Origin: Caldovatus aquaticus
Lineage (GTDB): Bacteria; Pseudomonadota; Alphaproteobacteria; Acetobacterales; Acetobacteraceae
Direction of reading: 5' to 3'
Length of the DNA stretch: 36,832 nucleotides
Assembly (NCBI RefSeq): GCF_019458025.1
Contig: NZ_JAHZUY010000037.1
Span: forward strand, 1-36,832
This document shows positions 24,838 to 33,321 of this stretch, piece after piece. The translations under genes and the position numbers were made by a program. A model generated the notes under the pieces. It was not told where the DNA came from and ran no database searches. It saw only the letters and a program-made list of their open reading frames with translations. Each line of letters begins with the position of its first letter. Position 1 is the stretch's first letter.

Positions 24838-26667
24838 TCAGCCGATCCGGCGCTTCGTCACCCCCACCGACAGCGTCGCCGCCGCCAAATCGAACGTCGC
24901 TGCGGAGATATTCCGCGCCATCACTCGCACCGTGTTGTTCGACCACACCGCGGCGTCGAGCTCGATGAAGCGGGTGGAGGAGGCGAGCGCCGCCTGTGCC
25001 AGGTCCCCCTGCCGGCAGCCCGGCACGGAGATGTCCTGCAGCTGGGTCGCGCCCGGGGCCAGGTTCGGCAGGTCCCAGGACATCTCCGCGGCGAACTCCC
25101 GCTGACCTACCGGCAGCGCCGGGGTGCCGCAGAGGGAGGCCGGCACGTCCTCCGGCAGCCCGAAGAGCCGCAGCGCCTCGAGCTCGATCTGCCCATCGAA
25201 GCCGACGATGCCGATCTGGGCATAGGCGACGCTGGGCCCGAGGCGCACCGTCATGCGACGGTTCAGGGAGGCGTCGGCCATCACCGCGCCGCCGGTCCAG
25301 GCCTTGGAGGGGCTGTTCCACTGCATGGTGGTGAGCGAGGCAAGGACGTCGCCGGCGATGTTCTCCCGCACGGTCATCGCCGCATCGAAGCAGCGGACGA
25401 AGAGGCGTCCGCCATCGGCGCCGCCCACCAGCCAGTGGGCGAGCGCGAACTCCTTCGCCACCGAGGTGTCGACCACGAAGGCGAAGCCCTTCTGCGCATC
25501 CAACAGCAGTCCCCGGCTGGTGGCGATGATCCCGTCCAAGCCGTTGAAGGAGAGCCCGGCCAGGGTGGTGGCGCTGGTGGTCGAGGTGGCGACCGCGGCC
25601 AGGCCCTCCACCCCGATCTCGGTGGCGCTGTGCCGGAAGGCGGCGGCGCGCACATTCGGCACCGCAGCCACCAGGCGCGGCAGCCGCGACATCGGCGCAC
25701 GGTGGCGGTTGTAGACCGCATTGCCGCAGCGGGTGGCCGTGGCCGTGTAGTCGATCCCGACCTGATAGGTGTTGGCCCAGGCGACCTCGTACTCGCAGTC
25801 CTGCGCCGCGCCGGTGTGCCGCGCCACGATCGGCGAGCAGGCCTCCATGCGCAGCGCCCGGCCGATGATCGCCGAGCCGTTGGTCTCGTTCAGGAAGGGG
25901 ATGGCGACGTTGGGGTCGAGCTGGCGCAGCTCGAAGTTCGGCGCATCAAAGACGTGCCGGTTGTGGTTGTTGTAGGCGTCCGCCGATCCGCGGGAGAACC
26001 GCACCCCGTAGCGGTCGAGCGCCGGATTGATGCCGGTCGCCACCGCGAAGTGTCCGCCGTAGTAGCGGACCGAGGTGTTCCAGGCGGTCGCGGTGGCGCA
26101 GTGGACGTCGAGGCCGATCTTGTTGTTCAGGAAGCGCCCGAGGAAGAGGGTGGTATCCTCGAAGCCGCGGCCATCGCCAAGGGTGCGCAAACCGATGGCG
26201 AAGCCCTCGACCAGGCGGACATCGAGCACGCTGGCATCGAGGTTGCGGGCCAGGATGCCGATGTCGGCTTCGCTCGACCAGTCGGATTGGGTTTTCCGCC
26301 GCACCTGCAGGTGCATGTAGAGCTTCTCCCCGTTCCGCACCGTGCCGCCGTCGCCGAGGGCCAGCACTGTGGCCGGCGCCGTGCCGGTGTACTGGATGAT
26401 GCCGCGCATGATCAGGCCGCGCGCGCCGCCGCCGAGCACCACGCCGGCGGAGACGTTCCAGGTGCCGGGTGGGATCAGCACGAACTTGCCGTCGGCCGCG
26501 GCGCGGTCGAAGGCCGCCTGGATGGCCGCGCGATCGTCGGCCACGCCGTCCCCGAGCCCGCCGAAATCGGCGGGCAGCACCATCTCTCGGTCGCGGAGGT
26601 ATTTTCCGAGCTCGGTCTTGGAGATGTTCTGGTTCAGCACCAGCAGGTCGTCGATGCGGGCGGGCAT
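24838..26667 (-). CDS. Phage tail spike/fibre protein with pectate-lyase-like fold
   Basis: 609 aa. An N-terminal particle-binding part (LLVLNQNISKTELGKYLRD) is followed by FGGLGDGVADDRAAIQAAFDR and GKFVLIPPGTWNV, the start of the pectate-lyase-like (beta-helix) tail-spike domain. The rest is rich in strands, Asn and Gly. It probably binds or cleaves a host surface polysaccharide during adsorption. It lies 12 bases after the tail-tip gene, the usual position of fibre genes, and is the last tail gene before the metal island. Confidence 0.85.
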   Translation of the reverse strand: MPARIDDLLVLNQNISKTELGKYLRDREMVLPADFGGLGDGVADDRAAIQAAFDRAAADGKFVLIPPGTWNVSAGVVLGGGARGLIMRGIIQYTGTAPATVLALGDGGTVRNGEKLYMHLQVRRKTQSDWSSEADIGILARNLDASVLDVRLVEGFAIGLRTLGDGRGFEDTTLFLGRFLNNKIGLDVHCATATAWNTSVRYYGGHFAVATGINPALDRYGVRFSRGSADAYNNHNRHVFDAPNFELRQLDPNVAIPFLNETNGSAIIGRALRMEACSPIVARHTGAAQDCEYEVAWANTYQVGIDYTATATRCGNAVYNRHRAPMSRLPRLVAAVPNVRAAAFRHSATEIGVEGLAAVATSTTSATTLAGLSFNGLDGIIATSRGLLLDAQKGFAFVVDTSVAKEFALAHWLVGGADGGRLFVRCFDAAMTVRENIAGDVLASLTTMQWNSPSKAWTGGAVMADASLNRRMTVRLGPSVAYAQIGIVGFDGQIELEALRLFGLPEDVPASLCGTPALPVGQREFAAEMSWDLPNLAPGATQLQDISVPGCRQGDLAQAALASSTRFIELDAAVWSNNTVRVMARNISAATFDLAAATLSVGVTKRRIG

Positions 26668-26679
26668 GGCGCCTCCGGA

Positions 26680-28674
26680 TCAGAGCGCGGTGGCGGAGAC
26701 GGGGCCGGCGAGCGCCGAGACGTTCCCCTCCGCCGAGACGACGCGGAGCCAGTACCAGCGGGTCTGCCCAGCACTGAGGCCGGTGCGGTCGAAGAACAGG
26801 CTGGTCGGCTCGGCCGCGAGCTTGCTGGCGGCGGCCAGGCTGTTCGAGGCGGCCTCGAAGATCTGCAGGCGGACCGCGTCGGCGGGGAAGCTGCCGGAGA
26901 GCCGGACGCCGCCGGCGATGCCGGTCGCCGTCGGCGCCGAGACGGTGGCCGGCACCAGGGCCTCGCGCCAGCCGGAGACGGCGCCGCTGCGGGCCACAGC
27001 GCGCACCCGGAAGGCGGTTGGCTCGGCGGTGGGGATCGAGGCCGCGGTCGCGCCCTGCCCGGCCCCGTAGCCCTGCCAGGCGGCGACCGAGGCCGGCATG
27101 AACTCGACCTCGTAGTTCGCCAGGTGGGCGCTGGCCACGGCCGCCCAGGACACCGCCAGGGCGGCGAAGCTGGTGCCGGTGGGCGTGCCGACCGCGATGC
27201 TCGCCGGCGTGGCGATGCGCCCCGGGTTCGGCAGCACCACGGAGGGGCTCTCGCCGGTGGCGCGCTCGTCGACCGCTGGGTTCCAGTCCCACACCGCCGG
27301 GTCCTCCTCGGCCAAGGTCAGGTTCACTCCGCCGTCCGGCGCCAGCGACCAGCCGGTGACCCGGGCCGGGAACGGCGCCAGGCGGTCGAGCGCGACCGTC
27401 GCCCCTTCCCAGGGGCGCAGCCGCAGGGCGGCGAGGTTGGCCGGGAAGGCGACCTCGCGCTGGCGGCGATTGCGCTCCAGCTCGGCCTTCATGATCCGCT
27501 GGACGGTGCTGACCGAGGTGGTGAGCGGGAACTCCATGTCGCGCCAGATCGCCTCGCCCCCGTCCTCGGCGACATAGTTCGAAGCCAGCAGCGGCGGGGC
27601 GTCGGTCGGCTGCCAGTTGGCGGCCGGCTCGACATAGACCGCGCGCACCCCGTTGAAGAGGTCGCGCCGCGGCCGGCTGCCCTGGATCGTCACGTCGCCG
27701 CGCAGGTCGTCGCTGGTCAGCGTCGCCGCCGGCAGCGCGGGGGCGCCGGCGTGGATGAAGAACCGCCCGCCCGAGACCACCAGGGCGCCGGCCATGGCCG
27801 CGACCAGCTTGCGGGTGATGGCGATCTTGCCCTCGCCGAGCGAGACGCGGCCGTTCACCGTATAGCGCTTCTCGTGGACCCCACGACGGGTGCCGACCAG
27901 CTCGTCGCAGATGTTGGCCGCGGCGATCAGGGCGGGGATGTCGATGTCGGCCCAGGAGGCCCGCCAGCCGCAGGGCGCGGTCAGGTACCAGGCGAGGCAG
28001 AGGGCCGGGTTGTCGGACCACCCCACCTGGCCGGTGCGGGGATCAAGGATGGTATCCGCCCCCTCGACGATGGCGGCGATGTTCGGCGGGCCGGCGGGGA
28101 AGGCCTCGGCGGTGAGCTTCAGCCGGACCGCGACGTAGGCTCGGCCCCGGCCGCGGTGCGCGGCGGTCCACTGGCCGCCGGTCTCGGCGATCAGGTTGGC
28201 ATCGGCCGCCTGGTCGGGCGCGCCGAGGTGGCGGTCGATGCGCACCAGCCCGGCGAAGGAGGCATCGGTCTCGGACTTATCGCCGAGCCAGACCTCGCCG
28301 ATGGACCGCACGCTGTGCCCGGCCAGCACCACCACGGCGTAGAAGTAGCCGTCCTCCCGCCCCTGGTCGTCGGGAGCCGAGTGCAGGAAGACGATCGGCC
28401 CCGAGACCTTGCAGCGGCCGAAGACGATCTGGTGCTCGGTGATGGGCTGGCGGACGGACTGGGTGCGGCCGGCGCCGGGGGCGCTGGCGTTGAAGCCGGT
28501 GGTGGCCGGGGTGGTGGGGACGCTCGGCTTCCTGGCCGGGAAGATGGCGCCGCCGACCGCGGTGACGACCAGGGCAGCGCCGGCGCCGACCAGGGCGCCG
28601 AGGACGCCGCCGCCGACCGCAGCCGAGGCGACGCCGGAGGCCACGACGGCGATCAGCGGGACGGCGGCGGGCAT
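26680..28674 (-). CDS. Phage tail tip attachment protein (J-like, Phage-tail_3 type)
   Basis: 664 aa from ATG 28674. The N-terminus is hydrophobic (VASAAVGGGVLGALVGAGAALVVTAVGG). A core follows with QPITEHQIVFGRCKVSGPIVF and YFYAVVVLAGHSVRSIGEVWLGD, typical of the phage tail-tip family. The middle has NPALCLAWYLTAP and baseplate-hub-like segments. The last 230 residues look like fibronectin-III domains (YEVEFMPASVAAWQGYG, TRWYWLRVVSAEGNVSA). It forms the distal tip and carries the spike. The usual order with a DUF6950 gene upstream and a fibre gene downstream supports this. Confidence 0.88.
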   Translation of the reverse strand: MPAAVPLIAVVASGVASAAVGGGVLGALVGAGAALVVTAVGGAIFPARKPSVPTTPATTGFNASAPGAGRTQSVRQPITEHQIVFGRCKVSGPIVFLHSAPDDQGREDGYFYAVVVLAGHSVRSIGEVWLGDKSETDASFAGLVRIDRHLGAPDQAADANLIAETGGQWTAAHRGRGRAYVAVRLKLTAEAFPAGPPNIAAIVEGADTILDPRTGQVGWSDNPALCLAWYLTAPCGWRASWADIDIPALIAAANICDELVGTRRGVHEKRYTVNGRVSLGEGKIAITRKLVAAMAGALVVSGGRFFIHAGAPALPAATLTSDDLRGDVTIQGSRPRRDLFNGVRAVYVEPAANWQPTDAPPLLASNYVAEDGGEAIWRDMEFPLTTSVSTVQRIMKAELERNRRQREVAFPANLAALRLRPWEGATVALDRLAPFPARVTGWSLAPDGGVNLTLAEEDPAVWDWNPAVDERATGESPSVVLPNPGRIATPASIAVGTPTGTSFAALAVSWAAVASAHLANYEVEFMPASVAAWQGYGAGQGATAASIPTAEPTAFRVRAVARSGAVSGWREALVPATVSAPTATGIAGGVRLSGSFPADAVRLQIFEAASNSLAAASKLAAEPTSLFFDRTGLSAGQTRWYWLRVVSAEGNVSALAGPVSATAL

Positions 28675-28753
28675 GAGGACACCTCACGGCATCGCGGCAG
28701 GACGGGGGGGCAGGTCACGGAAGCGGATCAGCCGCGCTGCCGCGAGGGCTCCG

Positions 28754-29110
28754 TCAGCCGATCCTCCAGGCGGTGGTGCAAGTGGTGAGCGGCTGACGCA
28801 CGAGGCCGCGTGGACCGACGAAGGCGGCGCGGCCGCCGTCCACCACCACGCCGAGCCGCTGTGGGTCGCCGGCGAGCACCACGTCGCCGGGCCGGGCGAA
28901 GGCGGGTGGAAGGCGCGGGAAGCCGGCGCTGTCGGCCGTGGCCTCGAGGTCGGGCAGGATGCGGAGCCGCGGCCTGGTGCCGGTGACCGCCTCGATCGCG
29001 GCCAGGGCGAAGCGGCCGCAGTTCCAGGCGTGGGCGTCGAACGGGCGCGCCTCGGCGGCCGCCAGCAGGGCTGCCAGCCGGCCAGGCCAGTCCGGGCGGC
29101 GGGGCATCAT
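28754..29110 (-). CDS. DUF6950 / NlpC-P60-like phage tail protein
   Basis: 118 aa from ATG 29110 (the second codon is also ATG). FDAHAWNCGRFALAAIEAVTG contains the Cys corresponding to the NlpC/P60 nucleophile; PGDVVLAGDPQRLGVVVDGG is the matching strand part, although the catalytic His is replaced (GVVVDGG). This small family sits before the tail tip in many phages and may help cell-wall penetration. Without the His it may be structural only. metE lies immediately upstream and separates it from the other tail genes. Confidence 0.82.
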   Translation of the reverse strand: MMPRRPDWPGRLAALLAAAEARPFDAHAWNCGRFALAAIEAVTGTRPRLRILPDLEATADSAGFPRLPPAFARPGDVVLAGDPQRLGVVVDGGRAAFVGPRGLVRQPLTTCTTAWRIG

Positions 29111-29245
29111 ACCAATCGCCCTAACGGAGGCTGCTCAGGGCGGGAAGCGGATGGTCAGCGTAGTGTGAGCGTGCGCGCTCGGGACCGAAACGCTGGCAGG
29201 TTGGGGAGCAAACGCCACGCGTCCTGGCGCGGCTGCTGCGCGTCC

Positions 29246-29271
29246 GGGAGGGGCCGGCACCGGCCCCTCCC
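29246..29271. terminator. Strong hairpin downstream of metE
   Basis: GGGAGGGGCCGG-CA-CCGGCCCCTCCC, a 12-bp perfect stem eight bases after the metE stop on the minus strand. No T run follows on that strand. It probably terminates or shields the metE transcript from the downstream tail genes. Confidence 0.55.
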
Positions 29272-29278
29272 AAACCCG

Positions 29279-31585
29279 TCACACCGCCCTGGCGCGGAGC
29301 TGACGTGCCGCGGCAACCAAGTTCGCCATGGCCGGCTTCACCTCCGCCCAGCCGCGCGTCTTGCAGCCGCAGTCGGGGTTCAGCCAGAGCCGGCGGCGCG
29401 GAATGCGCTCCGCCGCCCGGGCCGCCAGCCGCGCCATCTCCTCGGCCGATGGCACACGTGGCGAGTGGATGTCCCACACGCCCGGCCCGATCTCGTTTGG
29501 GTAGTCGAACACCGCGAAGGCATCGAGCAGTTCCATGTTGCTGCGCGCCGTCTCGATCGAGATCACGTCGGCGTCCATCGCCGCGATGCTCTCGATGATG
29601 TCGTTGAACTCGGAATAGCACATGTGGGTGTGGATCTGCGTCTCGTCCCGCACCGGGCTCGCCGAGAGGCGGAAGCAGGCGACCGCCCAGCGGAGATAGT
29701 CGTCACGGTCTGCCTTGCGCAGCGGCAGGCCTTCGCGGAACGCTGGCTCGTCGATCTGCACGATCGGGATACCGGCGGCTTCCAGGTCCGCCACCTCGTC
29801 GCGGATGGCGAGCGCGATCTGGCGGCAGACCGTCTCGCGCGGGATGTCGGTGCGCACAAAGGACCATTGCAGCATGGTCACGGGCCCTGTCAGCATTCCC
29901 TTCATCGGCTTGTCGGTGAGCGACTGCGCGTAGGCCGACCAGCGCACCGTCATCGGCTTGGGTCGCGAGACATCAGCCCAGATGATGGGCGGAGCGACGC
30001 AGCGGCTGCCGTAGCTCTGCACCCAGCCATGCTTGGTGAAGGCATAGCCGGCAAGCTGCTCGCCGAAATACTTCACCATGTCGTTGCGCTCGAACTCGCC
30101 ATGGACGAGCACGTCCACGCCGATCTCCTCCTGCCAGCGCACGGCCTCGGCGATCATGCGCTCCATCTCCGCGTCGTAGCCCGTCTTGTCCAGCTCGCCG
30201 CGGGCGAGGCGCGCGCGCAGGCTCCGCACCTCGGCGGTCTGCGGCCAGGAGCCGATCGAAGTGACAGGCAACTCCGGTAGGCCGAGCCGAGCCGCCTGCG
30301 CCGCCGCCCGCGAAGGATAGGAGCTCGTGCGCCGCTCCATCTCTGGCGTCACCGCGGCGAGCCGCGCGGCCAAGCCCGGGTCGTGCAGCCGCTCATCGGC
30401 GCGCGCCTCCGCGAGGGCTCGGTCGCTCTCCTCGAGGGCGGCGGCGACGGCCTTTTCGCCCTCGTCCACGGCGCGGGCGAGGACCGCGACCTCCTTCAGC
30501 TTTTCGTTGGCGAAGGCGAGACGGCGCTTCAGCGCGGGGTCGAGCGCGGTCTCCATCGCCAGGCTGTGCGGCACGTGCAGCAGCGAGCAGGAGGGCGCAA
30601 CCATCAGCCGCTTGCCGAAGCCAGCCGCTTCCGCCGCGCGGAGCTGCGCGAGGGCGGCGCGCAGGTCGGTGCGCCAGACATTGCGCCCATCCACCACACC
30701 GAGCGAAAGCCAGCGGTCGCGCGGCAGCGCCTCCAGCACGGCCGGGAGCTGTCCCGGCGCTCGGACCAAGTCCACATGCAGGCCGGCGACTGGCAGAGAG
30801 GCGGCGAGTTGCAGATTATCGCGCAGTCCCTCGAAGTAGGTCGTCAGCAGCAGGTTCAGTCCTGGCGCAGCTTCAGCCAGGGCGCGGAAGGCGGTGCGGT
30901 AGGCGTCCTCGGCACCCGAGGGCAGGTCGGTGACCAGGCAGGGCTCGTCCACCTGCACCCAGACGGCGCCTGCCTCGGCCAGGAAGCGCAGCGCATCCGC
31001 ATAGGCCGGCAGCATCGCCGGCAGCAGGTCGAGCGGTCGCGTGCCGTCCTCGGTTTTGGACAGAAGCAGCAGCGAGATGGGGCCGAGAAGCACCGGGCGT
31101 GTGCGCGTGCCGTGCTGCAACCCTTCGCGCAGGGCGCGGGTCCAGCGGTCGTCGAGCAGCCGCGGTCGCATGGCGGCCGAGAGGCGCGGGACCACGTAGT
31201 GATAGTTGGTGTCGAACCACTTGGTCATCTCGAGAGCCACGGCATCGCCTGGGATGCCGGCCGCGCGCTCCGCCGCGCGGCCGCGCGCAAGAGCGAACAT
31301 GGTGGCGAGCGATACCGGCCCCTCACCGGACCAGCCGTAGCCGGGCGGCACCAGGCCGAAGGCGCAGACCGTCTCCAGCACGTGGTCGTAGAGGGCGAAG
31401 TCGGCCGAAGGGACATGGCTGATCCCGCTGCCCTGCTGGACGGCGCGGGCGCCGGCCCGCAACGCGGCGGCAGTAGATTGCAACTCGGCCTCGCCGAGCT
31501 TGCCGGCCCAGAAGGCTTCAAGGGCGGTCTTGAGTTCGCGCTTCGGCCCGATACGCGGGTAGCCGAGATTGGCGGCGATCGTCAT
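29279..31585 (-). CDS. metE: Cobalamin-independent methionine synthase MetE
   Basis: 768 aa from ATG 31585 (MTIAANLGYPRIGPKRELK), full length for MetE. The N-terminal domain and the catalytic C-terminal barrel are complete. Zinc ligands are His654 and Cys656 (THMCYSEF) and Cys739 (NPDCGCKTR), with the same 83-residue spacing between the cysteines as in E. coli. The folate and homocysteine motifs SIGSWPQT, MVKYFGEQLAGYAFT and IQIDEPAFREG-like VQIDEPAFREG are intact. It transfers the methyl of 5-methyltetrahydropteroyl-polyglutamate to homocysteine. It is preceded by a cobalamin riboswitch, so it should be off when B12 is plentiful. It is embedded in phage tail genes, which is unexpected. Confidence 0.97.
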   Translation of the reverse strand: MTIAANLGYPRIGPKRELKTALEAFWAGKLGEAELQSTAAALRAGARAVQQGSGISHVPSADFALYDHVLETVCAFGLVPPGYGWSGEGPVSLATMFALARGRAAERAAGIPGDAVALEMTKWFDTNYHYVVPRLSAAMRPRLLDDRWTRALREGLQHGTRTRPVLLGPISLLLLSKTEDGTRPLDLLPAMLPAYADALRFLAEAGAVWVQVDEPCLVTDLPSGAEDAYRTAFRALAEAAPGLNLLLTTYFEGLRDNLQLAASLPVAGLHVDLVRAPGQLPAVLEALPRDRWLSLGVVDGRNVWRTDLRAALAQLRAAEAAGFGKRLMVAPSCSLLHVPHSLAMETALDPALKRRLAFANEKLKEVAVLARAVDEGEKAVAAALEESDRALAEARADERLHDPGLAARLAAVTPEMERRTSSYPSRAAAQAARLGLPELPVTSIGSWPQTAEVRSLRARLARGELDKTGYDAEMERMIAEAVRWQEEIGVDVLVHGEFERNDMVKYFGEQLAGYAFTKHGWVQSYGSRCVAPPIIWADVSRPKPMTVRWSAYAQSLTDKPMKGMLTGPVTMLQWSFVRTDIPRETVCRQIALAIRDEVADLEAAGIPIVQIDEPAFREGLPLRKADRDDYLRWAVACFRLSASPVRDETQIHTHMCYSEFNDIIESIAAMDADVISIETARSNMELLDAFAVFDYPNEIGPGVWDIHSPRVPSAEEMARLAARAAERIPRRRLWLNPDCGCKTRGWAEVKPAMANLVAAARQLRARAV

Positions 31586-31661
31586 CGCAGTCGGTCTCCG
31601 TCGCCCGGTGCACCCAGCCCGGCCGTGAGGGTGGCGCGCCCCCGGATGGCCCGGGATGCAC

Positions 31662-31860
31662 GGCGTGGGCAGGTCTCCTGGCTTGCGGGTGCCGGGCTTT
31701 CGCCCTTCGCCTCCGGCCCTGCCTTCCCGCTTGCGCAGTGGCGCCCCCGATTGGGGCACAGGCCGGCGGCTTCCCGCCAACAGTTGCTGGGGCAGCAGCC
31801 GACTTGGAGCGAAGCCCCGCACGGCCTTCCCTTTTCACCCGCTCGCGCGGGACCCACGTG
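31662..31860 (-). promoter_or_regulatory. Cobalamin (B12) riboswitch in the metE leader
   Basis: On the minus strand the B12 box AGCCAGGAGACCTGCC (31683-31668) is present and GCCACTGCGCAAGCGGGAAGGC-type core (31742-31721, the conserved GCCACTG and GGGAAGG) precedes it with the right spacing. The 5' part (to about 31860) supplies the closing arms. Adenosylcobalamin binding should reduce metE expression, the standard control for B12-independent methionine synthase. Outer limits are approximate. Confidence 0.93.
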
Positions 31861-31865
31861 GCATA

Positions 31866-31894
31866 AACATATCTTTATAAGGGGGTTTGCTCAA
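31866..31894 (-). promoter_or_regulatory. Sigma-70 type promoter of metE
   Basis: -35 TTGAGC (31894-31889) and -10 TATGTT (31871-31866) with a 17-base spacer containing TATAAAG, in an AT-rich patch unusual for the region. The predicted start falls just at the 5' edge of the riboswitch. Confidence 0.72.
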
Positions 31895-32053
31895 GCTCAG
31901 CCGCACCTTTGTGCCCGTTCGGGCCGCGACTTCCCCGCTACGGCGGCGAGTTCAGTCGACTCATCGACGCTCCGGCAGACCGCGTTGAGGAGCCGTAACG
32001 AAAAAATGGGGAGAGGCTGCTCCGGATCGCAACCGGCCGATCCGGGCGACGCG

Positions 32054-32629
32054 TCACCGCGCCGGCAGCTTGATCTCGGCCTCCTGCAGGGCGGGGACGA
32101 ACTCGAAGAAGCGGTCGCCCGGATACTCGGCCTGCTGGTCGGCATCGGTGTAGCGGCGCACCTCGGCGCGCTCGAGGTCGACGAGGCGGCTCTCGCAGGT
32201 GAGCGCGACGCGCGGCTCGGCCCCGTCCACCACCTCCATGGTGTCCATCAGCCCGGCCCAGAGCGGGAACGGGTCGGCGACGAAGGCGCCCTCGGCATCG
32301 AGCAGCGCGCCCCAGAGCCGGGCCGGGCGGAGGCGGAAGCCGCGCTCCGCGAGGGCGATATCCACCACCTCCTGCGGCACCGGCGAGAGCGCCAGGGTGA
32401 GGCGCACGGCGCGCAGCTCGACCGTCTCCTCGACCTCGGAGATGGCGCCGATCGCGCCCATCCCCTCGAAGACCATGCCGGCCCAGGAGAGCGGCCCGAG
32501 CCCGGTCCAGGCGCGGAAGGGACCGGAGGCGAAGTCGAGCTCGACCAGCACGACGGGGGCGGCGGTCCGGGCGGTGGCGGCCGCGGCGGCGTGCGGGTGC
32601 AGGCGCGGCGTGGCGGTGATGCCGTCCAT
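32054..32629 (-). CDS. Phage distal tail/baseplate protein (DUF2163-like)
   Basis: 191 aa from ATG 32629, next to the stop of the upstream gene (no gap). VVLVELDFASGPFRAWTGLGPLSWAGMVFEGMG and VEETVELRAVRLTLALSP are the N-terminal pattern of phage and gene-transfer-agent distal tail proteins. The C-terminal RRYTDADQQAEYPGDRFFEFV resembles the end of that family. It should sit between tape measure and tip. The gene usually precedes an NlpC/P60 gene; here metE intervenes. Confidence 0.72.
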   Translation of the reverse strand: MDGITATPRLHPHAAAAATARTAAPVVLVELDFASGPFRAWTGLGPLSWAGMVFEGMGAIGAISEVEETVELRAVRLTLALSPVPQEVVDIALAERGFRLRPARLWGALLDAEGAFVADPFPLWAGLMDTMEVVDGAEPRVALTCESRLVDLERAEVRRYTDADQQAEYPGDRFFEFVPALQEAEIKLPAR

Positions 32630-33316
32630 CTACAGGGCCTCCTCCAGGCGGATGCTGATCGATGTGAAGCGGCCGGGGCGGGTTGGATTGGCCGCCTCGT
32701 CGTCGGAGACGAGCCGCATCGGCACGGTCGGCTTCGTCAGCACCAGGGGCTCGGCGATCGACGCCGCGGCGCGCAGCGGTGGGGCGATCGGGATGGTGGC
32801 GGTCCCCGCGCCGGAGGCGGTCACCGCCTCGGTGGCCATGTAGAGCCGCCCGCCAAGGCCGAGGTAGTCGCCGGCGGCCATGGCGAGCGCATTCGGCCAC
32901 CAGCCCTGGGTCTGGATGGCGAGTGCGCCGCGCGCGGCGCCGGCCGCGAGCGACGGATTGCCGGAGCCGACCACCAGGCCGGTGCCGTCGGTGAAGAGCG
33001 TGGCGTCGGAGAAGGAATACGGACCGGCGGGCACCTGGCCCTGGCTGCGGGGATCGCCGGTGCGGTACTCCCGCCGCCAGTCCCAGATCCGCACCGTGTT
33101 CAGCGAGCCGGCGAGCGCCGCCAACAGGCCCTCCAGCAGCCCGGCGCGGGCCGGGCTCAGCGGGTCGAAGCTCGCCTCCGCCACCCAGCGTGCGCCCTCG
33201 CGCCGCAGCACCTGGGTCGCGCGGGTGACCGGCGAGACGAAGCGGGTGGTGTTGTGCTGCAGGTAGAAGACCAGCCGCGAGGGGCGCAGCACCTCCGGCC
33301 AGGCGTACTCGACCAT
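32630..33316 (-). CDS. Phage tail protein, distal tail-like
   Basis: 228 aa from ATG 33316, six bases from the tape-measure stop. WPEVLRPSRLVFYLQHNTTRF, WVAEASFDPLSPARAGLLEG and NTVRIWDWRREYRTGDPRS are patterns I associate with tail proteins between the tape measure and tip in alphaproteobacterial phages. A beta-rich C-terminus (GRLYMATEAVTASGAGTATI, RFTSISIRLEEAL) fits a ring or hub protein. The family name is not certain; it corresponds in position to GTA gp12. Confidence 0.7.
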   Translation of the reverse strand: MVEYAWPEVLRPSRLVFYLQHNTTRFVSPVTRATQVLRREGARWVAEASFDPLSPARAGLLEGLLAALAGSLNTVRIWDWRREYRTGDPRSQGQVPAGPYSFSDATLFTDGTGLVVGSGNPSLAAGAARGALAIQTQGWWPNALAMAAGDYLGLGGRLYMATEAVTASGAGTATIPIAPPLRAAASIAEPLVLTKPTVPMRLVSDDEAANPTRPGRFTSISIRLEEAL

Positions 33317-33321
33317 CGCCG

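Noticed and set aside
25435-28788. Plus-strand open frame of 1117 codons opposite the tail tip and spike
   Set aside because: It is a mirror frame of tail genes in GC-rich DNA. It is biased to Gly, Arg, Ala and His, has no domain, and no ribosome site was found.
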